Below are positions 27,252-36,817 of a stretch of DNA of 64,000 nt, in pieces. Each line of letters starts with the position of its first letter. The first letter of the stretch is position 1. The position numbers and the translations under genes are program-made. Source of the stretch: an uncultured Chitinophaga sp. (GTDB taxonomy: Bacteria; Bacteroidota; Bacteroidia; Chitinophagales; Chitinophagaceae); assembly GCF_946479755.1 (NCBI RefSeq), contig NZ_CAMLHC010000032.1, forward strand, positions 21,105 through 85,104. The letters run 5' to 3'. The notes beneath the pieces were generated by a model. That model saw only the letters and a program-made list of their open reading frames with translations. It was not told the DNA's origin and made no database searches.

Positions 27252-27848
27252 GTGGGCAATGAAGAAGCTGTTCTGTTGCAAAGGCTGCAACAAGGGGATA
27301 CCGAAGCGTATATAGCACTATATAATCAGTATTATCCCTCTCTTTACACTTACATACTCCACTTCATTAATATCCCGGAACTGGCCGAAGATGCACTGCA
27401 AGAGGTGTTTATAAAGATCTGGGAGATTAGGGAGCGCATCAACCCTGAATTATCGTTCAGCGGTTACCTGTACCGTATTACCCGGAATCATGTGTTTAAA
27501 CGCTTAAAAAAGATCAGCGCCGATACGGCCCTCCGTTTACAGGCGATGCAGGAATTGCAGCACCAGACCGAAGACGCAGATACACAGCTGCTCTGGAAAC
27601 AATATGAATCTTTACTGCACCAGGCCATAGCACAGCTGCCGCCGCAGCGGCAGAAGGTATTCAGGCTTTGCCGGGAAGAAAGCAAAAGCTACGAGGAAGT
27701 AGCCGTGGAACTGGGCATTTCCCGCAATACCGTAAAAGAGCATATGGTGCTGGCCATGAAAAGTATTAAATTCTTCTTTTATACTAACACAGATGGTATT
27801 CTCCCCCTGTTGTTGGTTTCCGGTCTCCTGGTGACCCCCTCCAGGTAA
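27252..27848 (+). CDS. ECF sigma factor (Bacteroidota SusC/D-associated RpoE-like)
   Basis: A 198-residue sigma factor. Region 2 is seen as YNQYYPSLYTYILHFI and ELAEDALQEVFIKIWE, and region 4 as LPPQRQKVFRLCREE followed by SYEEVAVELGISRNTVKEH. The start is a GTG at 27252, since no ATG in frame precedes region 2. The C-terminal tail is hydrophobic (GILPLLLVSGLLV), as in many sigma factors of this group. It is followed by FecR, an STN-SusC and a SusD, the standard order for ligand-triggered signalling in which the outer-membrane receptor tells FecR to release the sigma factor. It probably activates its own downstream genes. Confidence 0.92.
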   Translation: MGNEEAVLLQRLQQGDTEAYIALYNQYYPSLYTYILHFINIPELAEDALQEVFIKIWEIRERINPELSFSGYLYRITRNHVFKRLKKISADTALRLQAMQELQHQTEDADTQLLWKQYESLLHQAIAQLPPQRQKVFRLCREESKSYEEVAVELGISRNTVKEHMVLAMKSIKFFFYTNTDGILPLLLVSGLLVTPSR

Positions 27849-27900
27849 TTTTTTTTCTCTTCCACCCACCCTACCTTCTTTTTTTGGGATAGTAATATAT

Positions 27901-29097
27901 ATGCCCGCAGAAAAGAACAATGAACATTACCGCTTATTGCTGCAACGCTGGCAGCAGCGGACCTGTAGTCCCCAGGAAGCCCTGGAGCTGATGGACTACC
28001 TGCGGGACGATGTTTCCGGCCGTACCCTTCTGAACGAGATGCAGATCGCCTTCCGGCAGGTAAAGCCAGGTGATGGCATTCACTCCGGCGAGCCCGGCGA
28101 CAGGGTCCGAAAAGAGCTCCTGCTGCATATACAGGGCGCCCCGGCCATACCGCTGGCTCCGGGGAGAAATTATGGCTGGTTGAAACTGGCTGCGGCAGCG
28201 GTGGTGTTACTCGGTTTGACCATTCCGGCGGTATACCTTCTCCGGAAGCCGGTGGCCACTACCGTGGCGGTTACCGTGGAAAAGGCTGCCCCGGCTGTAA
28301 CACCCGGCGGGCATAAGGCAGTACTCACCCTGGCTAACGGGGAAAAAATAGTGCTCGACAGCGCTGCCATACGTCAGCTGGCGCAACAGGGCAACAGCGC
28401 CGTACATAACCAGGATGGACAGCTGGTATACGTTAAAACAAAAGAAACCAACGGCGCGCCTGTTTATAACACGCTCACCACCGGTCCGGGTGAAACCTAC
28501 CCGCTGGTATTGGCCGATGGCAGCAAAATATGGCTGAATGCCACTTCTTCTATCCGCTTCCCCGCCGCCTTTGCAGGGGATGAACGCCGGATAGCGCTTA
28601 GCGGTGAAGCGTATTTTGAAGTGGCACATGATGCCCGCCGGCCTTTCCGGGTGCAGGTAAACCAGGTGACGGTAGATGTGCTGGGCACCAGCTTCAATAT
28701 CAACTCCTACCCGGATGAAGCCACTATCAATACCACACTGCTGGAAGGCGCGGTGAAGGTAAACAGTAAGAAAGAGAGTATACAACTGGCGCCCGGTGAA
28801 CAATCGCAGATAAGCCCCGGCGGCCAGGTAAAGAAAATAACCGGCGTAAACACCGCCGAAATAATCGCGTGGAAAGAAGGCTACTTCCAGTTCGAGAGCA
28901 CAGATCTGACCACCGTACTACGGCAGTTTGCCCATTGGTATGATGTGGAGATTATATATGAAGGCCGGCTCAGGCCCAGGAAATTTTTCGGCATGATCAG
29001 CCGCCGCAGCAGCCTGATGAATGTTTTAAAAATGCTGAATGCCAACGACGTCAACTACCGCTTAGAAGGAAAAAAACTGATTATAGAAGGCGATTAA
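27901..29097 (+). CDS. FecR-family anti-sigma factor
   Basis: A 398-residue inner-membrane protein. A cytoplasmic N-terminus (about 1-90) binds the sigma factor. A single transmembrane helix lies at about 94-113 (WLKLAAAAVVLLGLTIPAVY). The periplasmic FecR domain runs at about 195-305 (TGPGETYPLVLADGSKIWLN, RIALSGEAYFEVAHD, FRVQVNQVTVDVLGTSFNI). The C-terminal DUF4974 domain (FFGMISRRSSLMNVLKMLN) contacts the STN domain of the receptor. It starts 52 bp after the sigma gene and ends 114 bp before the receptor start used here. Confidence 0.93.
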   Translation: MPAEKNNEHYRLLLQRWQQRTCSPQEALELMDYLRDDVSGRTLLNEMQIAFRQVKPGDGIHSGEPGDRVRKELLLHIQGAPAIPLAPGRNYGWLKLAAAAVVLLGLTIPAVYLLRKPVATTVAVTVEKAAPAVTPGGHKAVLTLANGEKIVLDSAAIRQLAQQGNSAVHNQDGQLVYVKTKETNGAPVYNTLTTGPGETYPLVLADGSKIWLNATSSIRFPAAFAGDERRIALSGEAYFEVAHDARRPFRVQVNQVTVDVLGTSFNINSYPDEATINTTLLEGAVKVNSKKESIQLAPGEQSQISPGGQVKKITGVNTAEIIAWKEGYFQFESTDLTTVLRQFAHWYDVEIIYEGRLRPRKFFGMISRRSSLMNVLKMLNANDVNYRLEGKKLIIEGD

Positions 29098-29211
29098 AGC
29101 CTGGAAGTGAACAATTATATCAACCAATATGACGGGAATGTTATCATAACAAGGCTTGTTAAGGAAAATAGCACAACCAAACCATTCTCTCAATCAAAAT
29201 TCAGCACAAGT

Positions 29212-32200
29212 ATGCAATTACGTACTAATGCCAGTTGCCGGTGTAAGAGCGACCGGCGTCCAACCAAACATCTGAAGGGCAGCCAGCTACTGGCCCTGCT
29301 ATGCTTCGCCACCGCGGTACAGGGGAGCGCAGCCCCGGACCAGGTAGTAAGCCTGTCGATGAAAAATGTTACCGCCAAAGAGGTGTTCCGGGAAATCAAC
29401 AAACAAACCGGCCTCAATATCCTGGCAGATGAAGCCCTGCTGGAAAAAAGCGGCAAGGCCAATATCACGGTGAGCAACATGCCTGTAAACGATGCGTTAC
29501 ATCTTTTTATGCGTAACCAACCCCTTACTTACAGTATTGAAGGAGGCGCTATCATTGTGAAAACAAAACCGGCAGTGCAGCCGGCTACTACACCGCCACC
29601 ACCCATCGAGGTGCATGGCGTGGTTACCACCGATAAAGGTCAGCCACTGCCTGGTGCTACCGTAACGGTTAAAGGCACCAAACTAGGCACTGTTACCAAC
29701 ACAGACGGTAGCTTTAAGATTAATGCCAACCCCGGGGAAACATTGGAGATTTCTATGGTGGGGTTTAAAACCTGGTCGGTTAAATTCGACGGTAAAACCA
29801 CCAGCTTTAAAGTAACGCTTTCAGAAGAAGTATCTAACCTTACCGACGTAGTAGTGGTAGGTTACGGTACCACCAAAAAGAAAGACCTCACCGGTTCCAT
29901 TAGCTCCATTTCCAGCGAAGACATGAACCTCGGCGGCGTAACCAGCAATGCTGCACAGGCCATCCAGGGCCGCGCCGCAGGCGTGCAGGTGAGCCAGTCT
30001 AACGCCGCCCCCGGCGGACAAACGATTGTGCGCATCCGCGGTGGCAACTCCATCAAATCCACCAACGAACCACTGTACGTAGTGGATGGCTTCCCCTCTG
30101 AAACAGGGAAGGACATCAACCCGAATGACATTGACGATATACAGATCCTTAAAGACGCCTCCTCCACCGCTATTTACGGGGCCCGTGGCGCTAACGGCGT
30201 GGTGATGATCACTACTAAAAGAGGCAAGAGCGGCCGCGCCGCCATTCAGTACGACGGCTATTACGGCACACAACGGATCGTAAAGGAATATGATAAAATG
30301 AATGGCCTCGAGAATATGCAGGTCACCAACGCTAAAGCCATCGAAAAAGGACAGCCTGCTTTTTATACGCCTGCCGACCTGGCCAGCGGCCGTGACAACA
30401 ACTGGTTTAAACTGGCTACCCGCCCGGGTACCGTGCAAAGTCATAACTTAAGCGTGAGCGGCGGTACTACGGAAGACAGGGTAGCACTATCCGGCAGCTA
30501 CTTCAAACAGGATGGTGCGCTGAAAAACACCTCTTTTGAAAGATACTCGGTGCGATTGAATTACGATAAACAATTCGCAAAACGGTTTAAAACAGGGGCC
30601 AGCGTATATGCATCACATGCCTATACCAACTTCAAAACCTATGATGGTAACATTGTGCCTTCCAACGTAATGTACGGCGTGATCACCGCCTCTCCTGCTA
30701 TTCCCGTGTACAACGAAGATGGCACCTACGCCCGGTTCAAAGGAAGGGATAACCCGCTGGCCTGGCTGATGGCGCCTACCAATGACCGGTTCGAGAACAA
30801 AGTGAATATCAACGTATATGCCGATTACCAGATCCTGGAAGGCCTCAACTTCCGCGTGAACGGCGGTACCGAATATACTACCACCAAAGAGGGCACTTAT
30901 CTTCCCCGCGACCTGGTAGACGGTGAAAAAGTACAGGGCAAAGCCAGTTTAAATGACCTGGCGGTTTCCCGCAATCTCGTGGAAGCCTATTTTACCTACC
31001 GGAAAATATTTAATACTATCCACTCCCTTAATGTAGTGGCAGGGGTATCTTACCAGTCCGATAAATACCAGAAACATTACTCCCTGGTACAGAAATTCAG
31101 CACCGATGCCTTCCTTTACCACAACCTGGAAGCCGGTACCGAACGGTTGTCGAGCACCAGCAGCACTATACCCGCAAAAATGGCCTCTGCCTATGGAAGA
31201 ATCAACTACTCACTGAAAGATAAATACCTGGCTACAGTGACCGTACGTCGCGACGGATCATCAAAATTTGGCGGCAACAAACGCTTTGGTATTTTCCCTT
31301 CCGGTTCCCTCGCCTGGAGAGCCGGTGAAGAAGCGTTCATCAAGGACCTGAACATTTTCTCCAACCTGAAAGTAAGAGGAGGCTACGGTGTTACCGGTAA
31401 CGATAGAATCGGTGATTATATTTACATGTCGCTCTTCGGGCCTACCAACGTATCGCTGGGAGAAGGCAGCGACAGCTACGGCGGAACGGTAATTACCCGC
31501 CTGCCTAACGAAAACCTGCAATGGGAAAGTACTGAACAGCTGGATCTGGGTATCGATATGGGCTTTTTCAACAACAGGGTTTCCGCGACGATCGATTACT
31601 ACCGGAAAAAAACCAACCGGTTGATCTTTGATATGCCTATCGGCGACTGGAACGGTTTTGCCGTGCAAACGGTAAACGCCGGCAGCATCGAGAATAAAGG
31701 GGTGGAATTATCTGTTACGACAGAAAATATCATCAATCATGCGTTCACCTGGAACACCACGGTGAATATTGCCTATAATAAACAGAACTGCCTCGATCTG
31801 GGCGGCAGGCCATATGTCATCACACAAACCGCTAATCTCTATGGCGGTCGTGGTATGGACTTTACTAAACTGGAACCGGGACGCGAATTAAGTACCTTCT
31901 ACGGTTATATTTATGATGGCGTCATAAAAACCGGGGAAGCGCATCCCGCACAGCCCAACTCCAAAGCAGGAGATCCCAAATTCAAAGATATCAGTGGTCC
32001 CGGCGGTAAGCCCGACGGGATTATCGATGCCAACGACCGTACCTATCTCGGCCACGCCAACCCGCATTATATCTATGGTATCAATAACAACTTTACCTAT
32101 AAAGGTTTTGAACTGAATATTTTCCTGCAGGGCGCACTGGATTACAGCCTGTACAACGGTACCGGCCTGGTGCTGGAATCAGGTCCCGGTAAGGCAGCAC

Positions 32201-32559
32201 TGAACAGGTGGACCACCAAAAACGAAAACACCGATATACCGAGAGATGGATATGCCATTGCCTACGGCGGTCTGATGAACTCCCGCTTCGTGGAAAATGC
32301 TTCTTACCTGCGCTGTAAAATGCTGATGCTCGGTTATAATATCCCCGTGGCCAAAACTTTCCTGAAAAGCCTGAGAGGCATTAAGGTATATGGCTCGGTA
32401 CAAAACTTATTCACCATTACTAAATATACAGGATCGGACCCCGAGGTAAACAGTAATCTCAATAGCAGCGGCAACAACGCCAACCTTTCGTCAGGATTGG
32501 ATTATACCGCCTTCCCTGCTTACCGCACATTTACTGCGGGTCTTAAATTGAACTTTTAA
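29212..32559 (+). CDS. SusC-family TonB-dependent receptor with STN signalling domain
   Basis: The ATG at 29212 gives 1115 residues. An in-frame GTG at 29107 would add 35 residues before a good signal peptide (QLLALLCFATAVQGSAA), so it is less likely. An STN domain follows at about 45-125 (SLSMKNVTAKEVFREINKQT). Next come the carboxypeptidase-regulatory-like domain (VHGVVTTDKGQPLPGATVTV) and the plug with IVRIRGGNSIKS, PLYVVDGFP and LKDASSTAIYGARGANGVV. The barrel ends GLKLNF. The STN domain marks a receptor that signals to FecR in addition to transporting. The neighbouring arylsulfotransferase-like and cytochrome genes hint at a sulfated or sulfur-containing ligand, which is inference. Confidence 0.93.
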   Translation: MQLRTNASCRCKSDRRPTKHLKGSQLLALLCFATAVQGSAAPDQVVSLSMKNVTAKEVFREINKQTGLNILADEALLEKSGKANITVSNMPVNDALHLFMRNQPLTYSIEGGAIIVKTKPAVQPATTPPPPIEVHGVVTTDKGQPLPGATVTVKGTKLGTVTNTDGSFKINANPGETLEISMVGFKTWSVKFDGKTTSFKVTLSEEVSNLTDVVVVGYGTTKKKDLTGSISSISSEDMNLGGVTSNAAQAIQGRAAGVQVSQSNAAPGGQTIVRIRGGNSIKSTNEPLYVVDGFPSETGKDINPNDIDDIQILKDASSTAIYGARGANGVVMITTKRGKSGRAAIQYDGYYGTQRIVKEYDKMNGLENMQVTNAKAIEKGQPAFYTPADLASGRDNNWFKLATRPGTVQSHNLSVSGGTTEDRVALSGSYFKQDGALKNTSFERYSVRLNYDKQFAKRFKTGASVYASHAYTNFKTYDGNIVPSNVMYGVITASPAIPVYNEDGTYARFKGRDNPLAWLMAPTNDRFENKVNINVYADYQILEGLNFRVNGGTEYTTTKEGTYLPRDLVDGEKVQGKASLNDLAVSRNLVEAYFTYRKIFNTIHSLNVVAGVSYQSDKYQKHYSLVQKFSTDAFLYHNLEAGTERLSSTSSTIPAKMASAYGRINYSLKDKYLATVTVRRDGSSKFGGNKRFGIFPSGSLAWRAGEEAFIKDLNIFSNLKVRGGYGVTGNDRIGDYIYMSLFGPTNVSLGEGSDSYGGTVITRLPNENLQWESTEQLDLGIDMGFFNNRVSATIDYYRKKTNRLIFDMPIGDWNGFAVQTVNAGSIENKGVELSVTTENIINHAFTWNTTVNIAYNKQNCLDLGGRPYVITQTANLYGGRGMDFTKLEPGRELSTFYGYIYDGVIKTGEAHPAQPNSKAGDPKFKDISGPGGKPDGIIDANDRTYLGHANPHYIYGINNNFTYKGFELNIFLQGALDYSLYNGTGLVLESGPGKAALNRWTTKNENTDIPRDGYAIAYGGLMNSRFVENASYLRCKMLMLGYNIPVAKTFLKSLRGIKVYGSVQNLFTITKYTGSDPEVNSNLNSSGNNANLSSGLDYTAFPAYRTFTAGLKLNF

Positions 32560-32576
32560 CCTGTAAACCGGAACAA

Positions 32577-34106
32577 ATGAAATACGCATATATCGCACTC
32601 ACCACCTTGCTGCTCGGCGCCAGTTCGTGCAAGAAACTGGTGGAACCCAAAGTATACAGCTATCTCACGGATGCCAATGCATTCCTTACGCTAAGTGATG
32701 CCAAAGCCGCCGTAAACGGCGTTTATTCAAGGCTTAAGCAACCCAGCGGCAGATCAGATGCCTGGATGTATTACGCCGGGTTTCAGGTTACTATTTCGGA
32801 CCTTACCACAGATATAGGCCACGCCAGTTCCGGCGGGGATGTAGGACTGATGTCCGACTGCCAGTGGGCGCCGGCCAATACCTACCTGGCCTTTGCCTGG
32901 CAGCATCAGTATAAACTGGTGTCAGATGCCAACATCTCCCTTTATTATATTCCCAGGATGACCGCCATTACAGATGCGCAGAAAGCACAGTTCACCGCGG
33001 AACTACGCTTCCTGCGCGCACTTGGTTATGTGGACCTGACAGATGCGTTCGGGCCGGTAATAGTGGTAACGGAAGAAACGGTGGCAAAAAATATTGCGCA
33101 GCCTGACTATGAGGCCGCATTACCCACCACCCCGGTGGCTGAAATCAATAAAATGATCATCAGCGACCTGGAATTTGCGGCTGCCCATCTTCCTGTAAAT
33201 TATGTAAACAACAGCATCTACAGCAGCAATGATATAGGCCGTGCTACAAAAGGCGCTGCGTTGTCATTGTTATGCAAACTGTATATGCGTGAACATGAAT
33301 GGCAAAAGGCGCTGGACCTTACCACACAGATCATGACGCTGGGTTACGGATTGTATCCCACCTATGCAGGGCTGTTTGCAGAGAAGAATAAATGGTGCCA
33401 GGAAAGCATCTTCAGCGCGCTGGCAGACCCTTTGGTAGATGCCGTGGAAATCATGAACCACTTCGGTCCTATCAACAATCCGCAGGTAACAGACAGATGG
33501 CAGTACTTTGCTTTAACCTGGTATTTCTGGAATACCTTCGGTGCGAACGACGACCGTAAAAAAATGTTCTATTCCGACTATGTGGGCACCGATGGTTTGC
33601 ATTATATGCAGGCGCCTCCGGGACAAACCAATCCGCCGGAAGGATACTACTACATGCCGGACGTAGCTACTACCAAATTTGCCGATCCGAATGGCTCCAC
33701 CACTTACTACGACGGGCATGTATTCCCTATTCTCCGCTACGCTGATATCCTGCTGTGCAGGGCAGAAGCGCTGAATGAGCTGAATGGCCCCAACGGTGAG
33801 TCCATTGCGCTCATTAACCAGGTAAAAGCCCGCTCTCATGCCACCAATCTCGGCGCTGCCGGCACCTTCACAAAGGAAAGTTTAAGAGATGCTATCCTAC
33901 AGGAACGCGGCTGGGAGTTTTTCTTTGAATGTAAACGCAGGCAGGACCTCATCCGCATGGGTAAATATGAAAGCGTGGTAAATAAATATCTTACCGCTGT
34001 AGGAAAAACAGCCACCATTAACCTGGCGCGCGATAAATATTTTTCCTACCCGCAGGCGCAAACGGACTTAAACAAAAATCTCAGCAATAACGGTCGCCGT
34101 CAATAG
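32577..34106 (+). CDS. SusD/RagB-family nutrient-binding lipoprotein
   Basis: A 509-residue lipoprotein (TLLLGASSCKKLVEP, lipobox Cys at residue 18), 17 bp after its SusC partner. SusD features include FTAELRFLRALGYVDLTDAFG, the repeat region KGAALSLLCKLYMREHEWQK, and the C-terminal signature LRDAILQERGWEFFFECKRRQDLIRMG. It probably forms the substrate-binding lid on the upstream receptor. Confidence 0.93.
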   Translation: MKYAYIALTTLLLGASSCKKLVEPKVYSYLTDANAFLTLSDAKAAVNGVYSRLKQPSGRSDAWMYYAGFQVTISDLTTDIGHASSGGDVGLMSDCQWAPANTYLAFAWQHQYKLVSDANISLYYIPRMTAITDAQKAQFTAELRFLRALGYVDLTDAFGPVIVVTEETVAKNIAQPDYEAALPTTPVAEINKMIISDLEFAAAHLPVNYVNNSIYSSNDIGRATKGAALSLLCKLYMREHEWQKALDLTTQIMTLGYGLYPTYAGLFAEKNKWCQESIFSALADPLVDAVEIMNHFGPINNPQVTDRWQYFALTWYFWNTFGANDDRKKMFYSDYVGTDGLHYMQAPPGQTNPPEGYYYMPDVATTKFADPNGSTTYYDGHVFPILRYADILLCRAEALNELNGPNGESIALINQVKARSHATNLGAAGTFTKESLRDAILQERGWEFFFECKRRQDLIRMGKYESVVNKYLTAVGKTATINLARDKYFSYPQAQTDLNKNLSNNGRRQ

Positions 34107-34141
34107 TGGCGGTTACTACCTTTCTAAATTATTCAGTATCG

Positions 34142-35584
34142 ATGATCTCATGGAATAAATTACAACGCCTGCTGCCATTGCTGTCAATGGCGGCAGCGTT
34201 GTTGCTGTTTGCGACCGGTTGTATGAGCAGTGGAGGCAACGATATTGTGTCCATTACGCTTCTTCCGCAGGGACAAAACGCTATCAGGATAAAGACAGCT
34301 GTCCTGTGCACCGATACCGTAGATGCTGCCGTGGAATACTGGCAGAAAGGGCAGGAGCAGCAGCGCTCTGTTACACCGCTGTCTGAGCACCGGGTCAGCC
34401 ACAGCATCGTACTCACTAACCTGTTGCCCGAAAAGGCCTATGAGTACAGGATTTTAACCGGTCATGGCAAAGATCTTTATCCCAGCAAAACCTATACGTT
34501 CAATACATTTGGCTTGCCGGTGTGGATGAAAGACATGTTCAGCGTGGTATGCCCCGATAGCTCGGTGCTGCCGGCCGCTTTTAAGAAAGGCTATGTGATG
34601 CTTACGCGCCGCGACGATCCGGGCGTCCTTTTCCTGCTGAATGCAAAAGGCAGCATTGTTTGGTACCACCAGGTAAGCGGCACCGGCTTTAAAGTAGCCC
34701 GGTTTACGGAACATAACACTTTCCTCACGCTGCTGGGTGGACCCGGCTACGAAACCAGCTATGGCGACCAGATCCTGGAATTGTCCGTTTCCGGCGATAC
34801 GCTCGCTCATCTGAAAAAAGGACAACAGGACTTCCAACAAACCATCCATCACGAAATATTGTTGAACCAGGCCAACCAGTTTGTAACGCTTTGTGTGGAA
34901 GAAAGAATCTGTGACCTCAGCAGCAAAGGCGGCAGCAAACAGGATACGGTAAAAGGCGATGGTATCCTGGTGCTGGACAGGCAAGGCAAACAGATCTGGA
35001 AATGGACAGTGTTTGATGTGCTGGACCCGCTGGACGATAAAAACATCTTAAAAGAAAAACAAGACTGGATGCACGCCAACTGCATCGCGTTTGATACAGA
35101 TGGCAACTACCTCATTTCTTTTTATAACAACGGGCAGATATGGAAGATAGATGCCCGCACAGGCAGGCGCCTGTGGACGTTCGGGAAAAACGGCGATTTT
35201 AACCTGCCGGCAGCCTCGCTGTTTGACCAGGCGCATGCACTACATATCAATGAGCACGGCGAACTGATGTTCTTCGACAATGGCGTCAGCAAAAAGACAT
35301 CCAGGACACTCTCCTTTAAACTGGATGAAAATCAAAAGCAGGCCACACTTCGCATCAACACCACGCTGCCGCCGGAAAATTACAATGAGCGGATGGGCAG
35401 TAGCTATTTAGTGAGCGATACCACCCTGCTGCAATGCGCCACCAAGAGAAATACCGTTATACTGACCAATTTCCAGGGAAGATTTCTCTGGCTGCTGAGA
35501 ACGGGCATGTCGTCTTACCGGGCTTCCTTTATCCCGGCGGAAAAACTGGCCCCATACATTATTCAGCCGGGTTATGAACAATAA
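34142..35584 (+). CDS. Arylsulfotransferase (ASST)-like lipoprotein
   Basis: A 480-residue lipoprotein starting at the ATG at 34142. A GTG overlapping the SusD stop codon would add 12 residues. The signal peptide ends ALLLFATGCMSS. After an Fn3-like N-terminal module (DAAVEYWQKGQ, LLPEKAYEYRILTG), a six-bladed propeller follows with motifs of the arylsulfotransferase family: FLLNAKGSIVWYHQVSG, HHEILLNQANQFVTL, DWMHANCIAFDTDGNYLISF, KIDARTGRRLWTFGKNGDF and FDQAHALHINEHGELMFFDNG. Bacterial ASSTs move a sulfuryl group between phenolic compounds through a His. Candidate His residues are in HHEILL, WMHAN and QAHAL. No DsbA/DsbB-like partner is nearby. Whether it is a transferase or a binding relative is not settled. 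Confidence 0.82.
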   Translation: MISWNKLQRLLPLLSMAAALLLFATGCMSSGGNDIVSITLLPQGQNAIRIKTAVLCTDTVDAAVEYWQKGQEQQRSVTPLSEHRVSHSIVLTNLLPEKAYEYRILTGHGKDLYPSKTYTFNTFGLPVWMKDMFSVVCPDSSVLPAAFKKGYVMLTRRDDPGVLFLLNAKGSIVWYHQVSGTGFKVARFTEHNTFLTLLGGPGYETSYGDQILELSVSGDTLAHLKKGQQDFQQTIHHEILLNQANQFVTLCVEERICDLSSKGGSKQDTVKGDGILVLDRQGKQIWKWTVFDVLDPLDDKNILKEKQDWMHANCIAFDTDGNYLISFYNNGQIWKIDARTGRRLWTFGKNGDFNLPAASLFDQAHALHINEHGELMFFDNGVSKKTSRTLSFKLDENQKQATLRINTTLPPENYNERMGSSYLVSDTTLLQCATKRNTVILTNFQGRFLWLLRTGMSSYRASFIPAEKLAPYIIQPGYEQ

Positions 35585-35608
35585 TTGTGCACTACAAAAA
35601 AATTATAC

Positions 35609-36607
35609 ATGAGAAGCTTCATCGTGATCTGCGGAATCTGTTGCTGGGGGATAGCTATGATATCTTCCTGTGGAACAGCCGTAACAGGAGAAACAAACGC
35701 CACCGCGCTTGTACAACCGGATAGCGTTTCCTATATCAATATCGATACCACGCTGATACCTGATGGTCCATTCGGCGAATCGGTAAAGTATGGCCGTGAA
35801 CTGATGCTGCATACCGCACGTTATATAGGGCCGGATGGCAGTGCAGGAAAATTCCTCGGTAATAAAATGAACTGTACTAACTGTCACCAGGATGCTGGCA
35901 CTAAAGCGTTTTCGTTTAACCTGATGTCGTCGCACGACAACTACCCGCAATACCGCGGCAGGGAGGGCAAAGTGCTTACCCTGGCGGAAAGGGTTAACAA
36001 TTGCGTTATGCGGCCGCATAACGGCAAGCCCTTACCACTAGACAGCAAAGAGATGGTAGCATTTCTTTCGTACTTCAAATGGATCAGCACTTTTGTGCCT
36101 AAAAACAAGTCTTTTAAAGGCGCCAAAAACCTGCATCTTGCTTTTCCGGATATAGCTGCCAATCCTGAAAACGGCCAGGCTCTCTACCAAACCAACTGTG
36201 CCCGTTGTCATGGCACTAATGGAGAAGGCCAATGGAATGCGGATAAAAGCACTTACGTATACCCGCCGCTGTGGGGCAATACCGCCTATCAGCCCGGTTC
36301 CAGCATGCACCGTGTTATCAAACAGGCGGAGTGGCTGAAAAACAATATGCCTTACGATAAAGTAGCACCCGGCAAACCTTTCCTCTCCGATAAGGAAGCA
36401 ATGGACATCGCCGCATTTGTAAACGATGATAAGATCCACTCCCGTCCCAATCCTAAAAGCTTTGATTACCCGCATATCGCTGAAAAGGCCATCGATTATG
36501 ACCATGGGCCCTTCGCTGACACGTTTTCTATAGCGCAGCACAAATACGGTCCCTACCAGCCCATTATCGACTACTGGAAAGCGAAAGGGTTAAAGCCAAT
36601 ATATTAA
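35609..36607 (+). CDS. TsdA-like dihaem cytochrome c lipoprotein
   Basis: A 332-residue lipoprotein starting at the ATG at 35609 (AMISSCGTAVTG, Cys at about residue 18). Two haem-c sites are present: CTNCH at about 88-92 and CARCH at about 197-201. The order KYGRELMLHTARYIGPDGS, MNCTNCHQDAGT, VNNCVMRPHNGKPL, MVAFLSYFKWIS, YQTNCARCHGTNGEGQW and YPPLWG follows thiosulfate dehydrogenase TsdA. The Cys in VNNC (about 131) aligns with the unusual axial Cys ligand of TsdA haem 1. TsdA interconverts thiosulfate and tetrathionate in the periplasm. It is the last gene of the sigma/FecR/SusCD/ASST locus, 24 bp after the ASST gene. The direction of the reaction and the electron partner are unknown. Confidence 0.82.
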   Translation: MRSFIVICGICCWGIAMISSCGTAVTGETNATALVQPDSVSYINIDTTLIPDGPFGESVKYGRELMLHTARYIGPDGSAGKFLGNKMNCTNCHQDAGTKAFSFNLMSSHDNYPQYRGREGKVLTLAERVNNCVMRPHNGKPLPLDSKEMVAFLSYFKWISTFVPKNKSFKGAKNLHLAFPDIAANPENGQALYQTNCARCHGTNGEGQWNADKSTYVYPPLWGNTAYQPGSSMHRVIKQAEWLKNNMPYDKVAPGKPFLSDKEAMDIAAFVNDDKIHSRPNPKSFDYPHIAEKAIDYDHGPFADTFSIAQHKYGPYQPIIDYWKAKGLKPIY

Positions 36608-36634
36608 CGGAGGACCGCTTTTGGCAATGGAGCA

Positions 36635-36676
36635 GGGATGGGCCGCTTGTCCGGTTTGGAGCCCATTCCTGGTTTT
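36635..36676 (+). terminator. Probable terminator after the cytochrome gene
   Basis: A 9-bp stem, GGGATGGGC with GCCCATTCC (one G-T wobble), a 17-nt loop and a weak T stretch, about 30 bp after the stop codon. Confidence 0.45.
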
Positions 36677-36817
36677 AATAGGTTTAATTGCCCGGCCGGT
36701 TTTAGTTGTTTCCGGTTAATGGTCACGATTGTCCGGGTTAAATTTTATATTTTGCACCTATACCGGGCTCCGGCCCGGTTATTTTTTAACTGACCATTGC
36801 CAGAATTACCCGTTATT

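Noticed and set aside
29107..29211. GTG start adding 35 residues to the STN-SusC
   Set aside because: The extension would precede the signal peptide and has no conserved sequence; the ATG at 29212 gives a normal export signal.
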